NCBI GenBank assembly: GCA_029718625.1
Contig: CM056389.1
Location: 8,099,287 to 8,163,286, forward strand
Direction of reading: 5' to 3'
DNA: 64,000 bases
DNA from: Synaphobranchus kaupii
Lineage: Eukaryota; Chordata; Actinopteri; Anguilliformes; Synaphobranchidae
In this document: positions 12,892 to 23,700 of the stretch, piece by piece
How the letters are laid out: each line of letters opens with the position of its first letter
Numbering within the stretch: the first letter of the stretch is position 1
The notes under the pieces: model-generated
Told to the model about the DNA's origin: nothing
The model's input: only the letters and a program-made list of their open reading frames with translations
Databases searched by the model: none
Program-made: the position numbers and the translations under genes

Positions 12892-13238
12892 GGGTGCGTC
12901 CCAATAATCGAAAAATACACCCTCCCTTCCCCGGCTGCGTCCCAATATTCTTCACTCCCCAGCTCCCTTCCTCTACTCCCCGACTACCACTCCTCTCCTA
13001 CCCGGAAATATGCAAAACTGCCTGAACGTTTTGATTACAAGTATTTGCATGTACAGTATCCAATGTACATGACATTGCAGTTTGCGTCGAGACATTAATT
13101 AATATGTAAGCATTAATACATAATTAAGATGTAATCAGCGACATGAGATTAAAACACAAAGATCCGTTTCCGGGGCACGGAGTAGAGGAGTGGTAGTGGA
13201 GGAGGAAAGGTGGCATTTTTCGACTATTTGGACGCACC
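12892..13238 (-). mobile_element. MITE of the 'GCGTCCCAATA' family, copy 1 (reverse)
   Basis: It matches the elements at 60321-60647 and 61516-61821 in reverse orientation. Shared blocks include 'ctgcctgaacgttttgat', 'gtatttgcatgtacagta' and 'aaacacaaagatccgtttc'. The ends are GCGTCCCAATA-type and inverted (right end ggacgcacc). A short partial second left end in the opposite orientation (12892-12931) suggests a nested or aborted copy. It starts only 14 bp after the preceding hAT MITE. Confidence 0.8.
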
Positions 13239-13318
13239 ACTAGTATCTCAGGATGGAAATGGCTGACATTATTTTAACCCATAACCTACTGGTACACTGT
13301 CCAATACTCCAAATACAG

Positions 13319-14082
13319 CAGTGGTTTCCAATCACGGTCCTGGGCACCCCTGTGTATGCTGGTTTTCATTCCAACCACAAATTCAATCCCTGAATTTTAA
13401 CAAGCTGTTAATTTTTCTTAATTAGTCTAGATGCTTTCTGTGTTTTGAGGGAATATTTACCCTTTTAAACATCATGTCAAAAATAGCTATGCATGCCATG
13501 AACAATAAATGTCCCATATTCACATTGTGCTTATTGTGCTATATTGCAAACACAAAAAAGAGGTACATTTTTTTACTGATCAAATTTAAGACTGAGGTGA
13601 ATCAATAAGATCCTAATTGGTGAAAGTATGGCACCTGGCCATTAATACTAACCAGTTTGGTAGATCATGTAGAATTCAGACTCAGCATACGATAATGAGC
13701 CACACCTGCATTGTGTTAGTTTAAGGGGGAAAATTATGAAATAACTTAAGTACATGCATTCAACAATCTATTGTAGGCTATTGATTCACCTTCGTCTTTA
13801 ATTTCATCAGTTAAAAAGAAAATTGCTCTTTTGTGTAGGCTAATTGTTTGAAGTAGGGTATCGCACAATAAGCACAATGTCAACATTGGATTTATATCCC
13901 TCATGGCATGTATAGATATTTCTTACATAATGTGCCTTAAAATGGTAAATAATCCCTGTAAACATGAAAAGCATCCAATTAAGAAAATATAACAGCTTGG
14001 TAAAATTCTGGTATTTAAATTGTGGTTGGAACAAAAACCAGTATGCGCAGGGGTTCCCCAGGACCGAGTTTGGGAACCATTG
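13319..14082. mobile_element. hAT-type non-autonomous foldback element
   Basis: The left end is CAGTGGTTTCCAATCACGG and the right end is CCGAGTTTGGGAACCATTG. Longer inverted arms include 'ggttttcattccaaccaca' against 'tgtggttggaacaaaaacc', and interior arms around 'actgaggtgaatcaata' against 'tattgattcaccttcgt'. The flanks AAATACAG (13311-13318) and AAATACAC (14083-14090) match at 7 of 8 bases, fitting a hAT target duplication. It is 764 bp long with no transposase frame. Confidence 0.85.
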
Positions 14083-14285
14083 AAATACACTGTGGATAGC
14101 AAACCCACAACATGCAGATGTTTGCTAGCCAACGTCCTCATGTGAGTAACAACTAAGGAGGAGTAATAAACAGCCAGGCAACAAATACACATTCGTGACT
14201 TTTTGCGTCCGCGAAATAGCCATTTCACCATTCTCTTATAAAAGAAGACAGAACCACGAACACAAATTCTAGTCTATCCCTTTAA

Positions 14286-14647
14286 AAGTCTGAAGGCCGG
14301 AAGTAGGCGGTCTGTATGTTGGACCAGAGACCAATCCCTGGTTGGACGCATATATTTGGTGACCTCACTTCCGTCGAGCGGTTTCTTTTTCCTCGCTGGC
14401 AGCTTTTTTTTGTTCTCAATCGGTTTCCATTTCCAGCCTGCGAGGGAGACGGGAGCCATTAACGTTAACTTAACATCTACCACATAGTTTAATAGCCAGC
14501 CGGCCGTATTACAAGTTATTGCGTCGCATGAGAAATAACAGTGGACCACTTGCGAAGAGGAGTCTATACAGCTAAGCAGAAATACCGATTTCTTTAATTT
14601 TGCCACGTTTTCTCAAGACCGCGAAGGAGAAAGAATAAAAACACAAA
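14286..14647 (+). promoter_or_regulatory. khdrbs1: khdrbs1 proximal promoter and 5' UTR
   Basis: Two ETS-family motifs are visible: GCCGGAAGTA at 14296-14305 and CACTTCCG (reverse of CGGAAGTG) at 14366-14373. Such pairs are common in broadly expressed promoters. A TATA-like 'catatattt' lies near 14348. The 5' UTR runs to the ATG at 14648. An in-frame TAA at 14636-14638 excludes an upstream in-frame start in this exon. The start context AAAATGG has A at -3 and G at +4. The exact transcription start cannot be placed. Confidence 0.6.
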
Positions 14648-14741
14648 ATGGAGAACGAGAGCAAATATCTCCCCGAACTACTGGCGGAAAAGGACAGCCT
14701 GGACTCTTCCTTCACTCACGCAATGAAACTTTTATCCGCAG
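14648..14741 (+). CDS. khdrbs1: khdrbs1 coding exon 1
   Basis: Codes residues 1-31 plus the first base of codon 32, the N-terminal half of QUA1. The donor is G|GTAAATAC at 14742. The ATG was chosen by the strong context and the TAA in frame 12 bases upstream. Confidence 0.95.
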
Positions 14742-17700
14742 GTAAATACCACGGTATTCAAAGTAGCCGATTGGGTTTGTAAAGCGTTCTAACGTTAGTT
14801 ACTTGTGTCGTGGGCGGTTTTCAGATTGTACAAGTTAAATAAGTGGATTATTTATTTGCTAGAGCTGTCTGCCGGGTGACAAAAGGTTTCCGCGGGAAGC
14901 GTTGGCTTCCGCGCGGCTGCTTAGGCTAACGGCTGATTTCGCTTTGTGATTAACTTTGTCCCCCCGATATTTAAACTAACTTAAGCGCAAATTATAGCCA
15001 CTATCGCTTCACTTTGGTTGTATTATTGTGGCAAAAGTATGAATTTTCCCCCCCACTAATTTCTAGTTAACGTTAAATTGAACACGTTCTCCAAGCTAAC
15101 GCTGCGCCGTAGTTTTCCGATACGTTAAGGTTTTCTGTAACGTTAATATAACGTTTAGCTAACGCATTTAACATTAAGTCTAGTCGGACATTTTAAACTG
15201 GTCCGGTTTGTTATCGGTTTTCTTGGGCCACTTTTCTGTTACTGGAGCTAACGTAACGTTATGCTGCTCGGTAACGAATTGTGTAACGTTAGAGGCATGG
15301 AGCCAGTCTTTGTCAACACCATTGTGCTAGCGTTAGCCAGCTGGCTAACTTAACGTTACAGTCGGTTGAACGGTTTTGCAGACGTGGCTAGGTAACTTAA
15401 TTAGTCGTTTAGCAAGTTAACGTTAACTTATATATTCTGCTAACGTTAAACTTTGGGAGATCTGCGCTCGCAAGCATAAAGCAAACGGCCATTGGTGGCT
15501 AACCCTAACGTTAGCTTGAATGTAAAACGTGGCTTCCTGGTCAGATTGGGATAACGTACGTACGCCCATGTGCTCAGTGTGAAATGATTATTTTTTCTGC
15601 TGGGTTTTCACCCAAATATTAATATTCTAGTTCTATTTCATAAAAAATGTAAGGTTATCCGAAGTTCCACACTTACCTGTCCCCAAGTTGGGTTACTTTA
15701 TTTATAATAACGCATTCACGTTAATTAACGTTATACTAAGTGAGCTTGTTCCTTATCATTTGTGGCCCAACTCGTGCGTAAACTGGACTTAACTAGTTTG
15801 GCAAGTTGGCTGGGCTAACGTTAGCATTAGCCCCACCGCCCCTCGACTGAGTCACGTTTACAGCAATATTTGATAATATGGATGCTTGGCTACTAGCTAA
15901 CTTAAATGATTAACTATATTTTGTGATACGTTAGTTTAAGCGGAGACTAATGTTAGAACCAGGTGCGATTAAGCGCAGTTTATTTCCACGCCCTTAATTA
16001 CCCGACATGCATAACGTTACTCCGGTGGGACTCGTGTTGTAGTCATTTACTCTCCGCTAGATACGTAAGTTAACTACATTTCCCTTACGATGTATTTTGC
16101 AGAAATGGAATTTAAGATTATATTCCGTTATGTGATATTAGATTTATTAGATAGTGGGAAGATGCGCACACGCATTTGAATGGCATAATTTTACCCATAT
16201 TGAAATTTTTTAATTGTGCCCATTGTTTTTACAGTATATTTTAATCGTGTGACCAGTAGTCCTCTGAGCACTTTTCCGGAGCGTTTTGATTTAGGCTCCA
16301 TTATAATTTGGACCACGTTTATTGAAGTAGCTACTTGGGTTTTTTTTTTTTTTTTTTTTTGTCGTACATAAAGCTTGAAATGAACCATGTAAAATCACCC
16401 CCGCCCCCCATTGCAATGATTGTAAACGTGGCGAAACCGTATTCCTCGGAGACTAAGTGTGTTCGCGCTACATCTAACTGGTTGAGGTTAGGGATGGAGT
16501 CTGATTCTAAGCCGCATTGTGTCTGGCAGGAAGTCCTGTCGTAAATCACCGTCCCGGAGCCTCAAGGGTGAAGTGAGGATCAGCGCTGTTTCTAATGTGC
16601 GCTGGAAAGCAGTACCCCCCCCGCCCCTCGCCGGCCCTCAAACACTTACAGACGCACACCTTCAGTTTGAGAGCTTACCAGGGTCTGATGTCGTCTCAAT
16701 AACACAATGGCACGTACAGCACTCGAGCGGGCCCAACTCTTCGTTCGTGGTTGCAGTCAAATCTTGAACCCCCTCCAGTTTATCATACGGATTGTATTAG
16801 ATGAACACGGTCTTTCGCTGTAAAAGTGTCAGGGCTGCTTGTAAACCATTTCTTTCTGTGCAGCCTTTATGCCTGACTGGCAGGCTAGGGTTTTTTTTTT
16901 TTTTTTTCAGAAATTGCATGTTTGCACGTTTGAATTATTAATGATCCTATGTAAACTGATCATGTTGACAGAAGTCAGTGAATTAGACCGGCGTCACGGT
17001 GGCTTAATTGCTCCTGTCTTGTTTAATGTCTGTGACTGTGCTCCATGGGAATCTCGTGCATGCCTTGAGCCTGACATTAATTGCAAATTGAAAAAAAAAA
17101 CCCTGAAATTGCCAAAATGACTGGCAAGGCTTGTACTGAATTCTGACTCATGCGTGCGTTCGCACAACACATTTTTTTTCATGTCTTTTTGCTCAATTAA
17201 CATGGCTTAAGGCAATGCGGCATACACATCCCATTTACAGCACAGCTTTGCTGTCAGGCTCTAGATTTGATTTAGAAGTCACTTAATCTGAATCAGTACA
17301 GTCAGTACACACACACACGCGCGGTGGCAGTGGAGCTGCTGTAAGACCGTGTGCCCAGAGGCAGCAGCACTGATTCACTTCAGGACCACCACAACCTTTA
17401 TTTCTCTTATGTTAAACAGGGAAAATGAAATGTCTACGCACAAAACCACAGCAATAAATTCAGCTCTATTTTTTAAGAAATAGTTTTTTTGTCCCGTCTT
17501 GGCTTAAAGATAACAAACTGAAGAAATAAGTTCTGTTCATTTCCAATCAGTTTTTTTAGGAGAATATAATTTGGCCCTTTCCCATTAGATATCAGCATTG
17601 TGCCGACAATCAGACATCCTGTACAGTGAGTGATAGGCCATGTGAATTGTTCCTTTGTGCTATCCGATGGGAAAAGTCTTGAGTTTGACACGGTTTCTCT

Positions 17701-20700
17701 CCCCATCTGAATCCACATCTCCTGTGCAAGGATGTGGTATACAGGACTCATTCTGTGTAGCGCCAATGTAACTGCTGTGGAATGTCTTTCTCAGCCTCTG
17801 GCCTGCTCCCTTGCACTTCAATCTTGCTGCATCTCACACTGCCAAAACGGTGCATTTTTAAATTTTCAATACCTAATTGTAATTTTACGGTGCCCGTCCC
17901 ATGTCTGCACCTGTCTCTTGTCCGTTTGGAAGGGCGCACTCGAGCCTGCGCAGACTCTCAAAAAGCGTGCGTACGGCGAACCAGCCCTTTTTCAGCTGAG
18001 CTGCGCAGGCATAGCGGTGGCCGGTGCGTCTGATTGACCGGGGGTGCTGTAACTGAGGTTATGTGAGTGCTGCACACTCGAACCAGCCCTCCCAGGGAAG
18101 CACTGGCCAATCACGTGCCACTCCGCTGGACTCCTTGCCCCTCAGTCTGGAGTCCACTGTGTTGTGGGTAGTATCACTGCATGTCTAATGCTTTTTACAT
18201 GCATACCTTTAGTAGTGCCACCCTTAACACTTCAGTTATGAGTTGCATTGGGATTATTTAAATATATTTTTTTAAACATTGAAACATTATGGCATTGATC
18301 ATTTCTGCGTTCCATCTTTAGTACACTTGCATGTTTTCAGTATATTTATAATCTACTTCAATTTACTAGTAAAGTACAGATTCGTGGCACTGAAGTGTAG
18401 CCATTCCCAAGTTCTGGATCTATAGACTCATTACCCTGACATCACGTACTGGATAGACACCGAATTAAAAATATGCATTGTTAGTTTCATCCTGTTTTCC
18501 TTTGATTGTACTGCAGGAATTCCTTCACTTGGGACAGCCTAGGAGTTACTCCATAAACTAATGAAAAGGAACTAGACAGTTTCTGACAAATTGTATAATT
18601 TACATTGCTGCAAACCAATTTCCAAAGAATACAACAGCCTGGCTAACTTCCAAGTAGGGAAGTGTTTTTTCCTCTTTTTTTTTTATCTAGACCTCTGCTC
18701 CACAAGCTAGGTCCAAACTTCAAACATCCATGGCCTCTTAATCCCAACGTGTTTGTTAGCAGGTAAAGCAGAGAATTTTAAAGTGGGTTTATCACCTGAA
18801 CATTTTGAATTAGAAAATATCTTGATGCCGTGTAGTTCTTACAAGTGATTGTATGCTTTATAAATTGGTTTGCAGCAATGTAAAATATACAAAATTGGTA
18901 GTAAATGGGCTTTAACATGCATAATGGCGGTATGGCCCTTTAATTTCAGTCCCGTGTTGAGAAGCTTGTTGTGCTTTTCTTGTTTTGTTTGCTGTAGGTG
19001 GGCCCTGCCAGCTGCTTTGTGTCCAGCGTAGCATTGTTAGCATTGTTAGCGGATACAACTCCTGGCTGAAATGCTTTAAAGTGCTCCAAACATTGCAGTT
19101 GCCAGGGTTACCTCTTCTGAAGTACAGATGGGATTTTTGTATCACGTGAAAGTTTTGTTCAGGTAACTTAAGAGAGTCAACTGGTAGGAGTTGACTGCTC
19201 GTCTCGTGCTGCGTTAGGTAATGAATCTTTACATTTGGCTACTTGCTTTAAAATATATAGTATAGTATTTGCTTTAAAATATATTCTGGCATGCGATGAC
19301 TGATGACACGACAGTCCAGCCTCGGCTTGGTGTGTCCTTTTTCCACTTCTGCAACCTTTATTACAGTAGTGTGCAGACAAGCGTGCACTACACCCCCAAA
19401 GTGGGTAATGTGAAGCCATTCTTTTCACTCCAGTCTGCCAGATGAGATGGACAATGACGTGGGAGATGACATTTTCTCAAGTAGCTTGTGGTGGCCGACT
19501 TCGGGTCGCCCCGGTTGACTAAACCGGTGGCGTTGATTGTGCACAATAAGGCAATGATGCGGACGTCCTGTTGACAGAAGCCCCTCTGTTCCCTGGATCA
19601 CACAACGGCCAATCGCATGCTGCCCCTCAGGCCTGCGAGCCGTAGTCTGCACTGGGGCGCCTCACCTCTTATTTTAAATGTTACTAAAAACCTAAAAGTT
19701 AAACCTTCCAGCGAATTGGAGCTAAAATGCTGAAAGCACCAGCAGCACTTTGTCCCCTGTCCTGTAGGCTTCAAATGATCTTTGTGAAGTGTTAAACTTT
19801 GAGCTGAACTTCTTTACCAGCTTGTGAAGATGAAAGCCGGCTTTCTCGGTGCCTTTCAGAGTGTTTATTTAGCTGCTCTTGCTCAGATTCACTGAAGTGT
19901 CTACCCAGCCTCCCCTGATGTTTCTGAAGGGTAAAAAGTTTCTGCAGTTAGGGCCCAGTTGGAGGAATTTGGGAGTCTTAAAACAGCATGCTTCTCATGT
20001 GGGCATTACAGCTGGTGCAATGCAGCAGAGAACCATTCGTCCAGTCCTGTCCGTAGGAAAGGGTAACTGAATTTATGGTTAAAATGGTTTGAACGCAAGT
20101 CTTCAGTTGCGCATTGTGGGTCATGCCCTGCTGGTATGGAAGGCGCGTGTGTAGTACATCACTGAGGTTTATGTGGTGACAGAGGCGGGTGATCTTGGAT
20201 CAGATGTTCTTAGTTGCGCAAGGTTCATGTGACCTCCCCGGCTGGGAAGAATAGGCGTTCGTGCCCACTCGGGAAATTCATGTATTTATAGTGTCAACAG
20301 ATGCTCTTTGTTTTCTGCACGGGGAGAAAGGGGCGCGGCCTGCCCTTGTGGGGAGGATTGGGGGGCTTGTAGCATTTCAGATACTGTGGTTGACTAATTG
20401 CAGTGGGGTCTTGTCAAAAGGTGAAGGACTGCCTTTAAGGCACTGTGGTATTATGCAGAACCTTGGAGTCCATAAACAAGACTCTTTAGCCAGTTTTATT
20501 AAACGTTACGTGAGACTGTTTTCTGCCGTTAAAAAAAACTTCACAAATGCCTGAGGTTCATATAAATGGCAGCAAAATTCTGGTGCGACACATACATTTC
20601 GCGAGGCACAACCAACCTTGTCGTAAACAGATTTGTGAACTTCATTGATGTTACAATGGCTAGCATAGAATATTCTCGTTGTGAAGACGGCGTTGATTAC

Positions 20701-23700
20701 ATTTTTATAGCCATGTCCATCTGATGTGGAATGGAATGTGCATTCTACTCTGAACTTCACTGGCCAGTTTTGTCTTGGTTTCCTGACTTGCTAAGTATCT
20801 TCAATTTATGCGATAGTTCATTTGGCTATATGGCTAGGAAACCAATCTAGGAAGATCTGTTTGCCACACAGTGATCAGTTGGCCAGATTCCTTTTGTACC
20901 TACATTTTTGTGTTCTGTGACTGGGTAGCCATCTTGTATGTGAACAATCTGAGAAACAAATCTTCTAAAACTGTAAATATAGCTGTCCAGCTATCTTGAC
21001 TGATTGGAAGCCTAATTTGGTATTCTGGACAGACGGCTGTGCTGTATGACGGTTACGGTACAAGGCACACTGCTGACTGATTGAAATGCTTAGTGTAACT
21101 CGGTGCTGTCAGTTCTATAAAATTTGGATAATGGAAAACTCAGATTTTGATTGTCCTCATGAAATGTGAAATGTGTGCGCGCCTGACGGAAATGAAGTCC
21201 GATGGGGTGTGATTAAGGAGTGTGGATGACGCCTGATTGCCAAGTGCACTTTAAACCAGACAAACGTGAATTGATGGCTAAGGAAGCGTGGAAATCTTTA
21301 TCGGCGTAGTTTCTGCCTCCGTACACGCATCACGACGATGTCAGTCTCGCCGGCTTCAGTCCTCCCTATTGCTTAAAGTTAAGGGTCGGATTTGGGTCTG
21401 CGTCTCAATTAATGGCAGTCAGGCTCACAGCGTGGTTACATTGGCTCTCACGCGCTTACCGCCAGACCTGCCCCGGGCCGTTACCCTTTTCAGCCCTCAG
21501 AGAGCGTGATGTTCAGGCTTCTGAATTTATCATTTCAGCCCTGCAAGGTCTTACATGGGCAGGTATTTTGTGGGTGGAGATTAGGTGTAGGTCCAGACCT
21601 TGAGTTCCTTTGCAGGTTATAAAGGTTTTGCCCTGCGGTTTGTCATCACCAAGGGTCCGGGTTAATTTCATTTGGGGGGGCGGGGTGCCTGGATTTCTAT
21701 AGTCTGTTTTCAGTGATGTGTTGCCTCCCACCCTTTTATTTTCCCAATAATCTGGGAAGCACTAATTTTCGGATATGAACCGTAACACTTCTAAGACGTA
21801 AGTGCATGTATCAAGAGCTTCTGGCCTCTTACAGCGATGCATGGAAAGCGTGCTCTGCAATAAGACCCAAATACCCGACCTGGTTGTATAGCAGATCATT
21901 TTAGCCAAAGCAAAAATGAAGTGCATTTAACATGGCGAGCGAACGGCAGCAGAACTAGAGACGGGTAGTGTTGCAGTCAAATGAGAGCTGCTGTTAACGT
22001 GCATGCCTCAGGGCCTTCTAAATAAATGGGTGCATTTTTAGACCCGTTTAGTGTTGAATCAGGATTTCCCCACTAATTGGGAGAGGGGGGGGGGGAATGG
22101 CTTCCCTGGCAGGTATTTTGAGGACAGTTGAGTTTTGGAGGGAGGAGCTTTTTTTATGTTGTGCAGCATTGGTTTTTACTCCTGAGATATTGATTGATTT
22201 GCTTTAAGGGGAGTAGGCTTTTGTGTTGTATTCAGGTGACAAAGCTGCCCATGTATAGCGTCTTTCTGAAATGCAAGCTTGTTTTGGGGGGGGGGTGATC
22301 CCCCTCAGCAAAACGCCATACCCAACTTACCCCCCCTTGTGTTCCCTGTGTACAGAGATTGGAAGGATTCAGAAAGGTGAGTCTAAGAAAGACGAGGATG
22401 ATACTTACCTGGACCTGTTCACCATGAAGAACATCAAAGTGAAGGAAAGGGTGCTGATTCCTGTCAAGCAGTACCCAAAGGTGAGTGAAGGGGGCGCCAT
22501 TTCCCAATGCTGTTTTTTATTTACATTTTTTTATTTTTTATCTCCCACCCCACTGACCTTCAGTAAAAACAATGGCTGTATCAGTGATCACTAATGGGAA
22601 ACATTTTAGTGTAATCAAATGCAAAGATGTTTTAAAGGCAGTGAAAAGGCAGTGCGTGGTCCCTGCTGTTTTTCGGATTTGTTTTTGCTTGGTCATTTCT
22701 GTCCTGCTAGAGGGACAGGGATCTGTCAGTAGCCTTAGCAGACCATTCCATAAATGTGTTTTTCACCTTTTTTTGTTGTGTGATGGGTGTTCAGTTCCGT
22801 GCAGTTTGATAAACTCTTAGTTTCTCTGTTGCTTGGCGTGCCTTGTCGGAAAAGAGGGCTGGAGCAAACGGGCCTTGAAGGTGCTCCTGGCGCCTCCGTC
22901 GTCCCGCACATTCACCTCTGAAGGATTACGCGTGCTTTTCTACTCGCAGCCTCAAAACGCCTGAATTACAGCCGTTTAAAACCCTCCGTCGGCATTTCCA
23001 CCCGAGCACTTATCAAAAGCCCTCGGGCACAATGGCCTTCTGCTGTTTAATGGTGCCGAGCCGTTAGTCTCGCCACTGTTTTAACGGTGGTCGTCTCTTG
23101 CCCTGTCGAGGAGGTGTTAACGGCTCGGCTCGGACGTTAGCGCAAACGTCTCGGACCCTCAACGGTGCCGGATCTGTCTGCGCTGAGCCGTTAGCGTGTC
23201 GGTACCGTTTTAATGGTGCTCGGGGCCCACCTGTAGAGATGCTAACTTTCTGGTATGGGTGTTAATGTCATCTCTGCTTGGGGTATCGAGGGGGCGCCCG
23301 GAGGTGTCGGGTAGTGTAGATGTCCCCAGATGTCCCTGCCGGACGTGGTGATAACTGTGCTTTTAATAGCCTCGTGAGGAGGGGGGGAGCGCGTGCTGCT
23401 CTCCCGCCCTCGTGAGGGATGTCTCGCCTTATGTGCTAATGGGAACCTCCTATGCACTCTGGGTACGTCTGCAGCTAGGACCTGTGGCTGCCTGCTTCAG
23501 TGGCTTTCCAAGGTGGCCGTTTTAGGATTTTAGCAGAGTTGAAGGGTAGGTAAACTAAATTGTCTGGTGTCGGTGGGATGTGGGGGGTGGTGGAATTGCA
23601 GCCTGTGTGCATGCACCCACCCCCCTCCCCCCCATGTTCTCGCCGTCCCCGGAATGCAGTTTAGTCATGGATTCGATCTGGCTGGCGACAGCTGACACAC

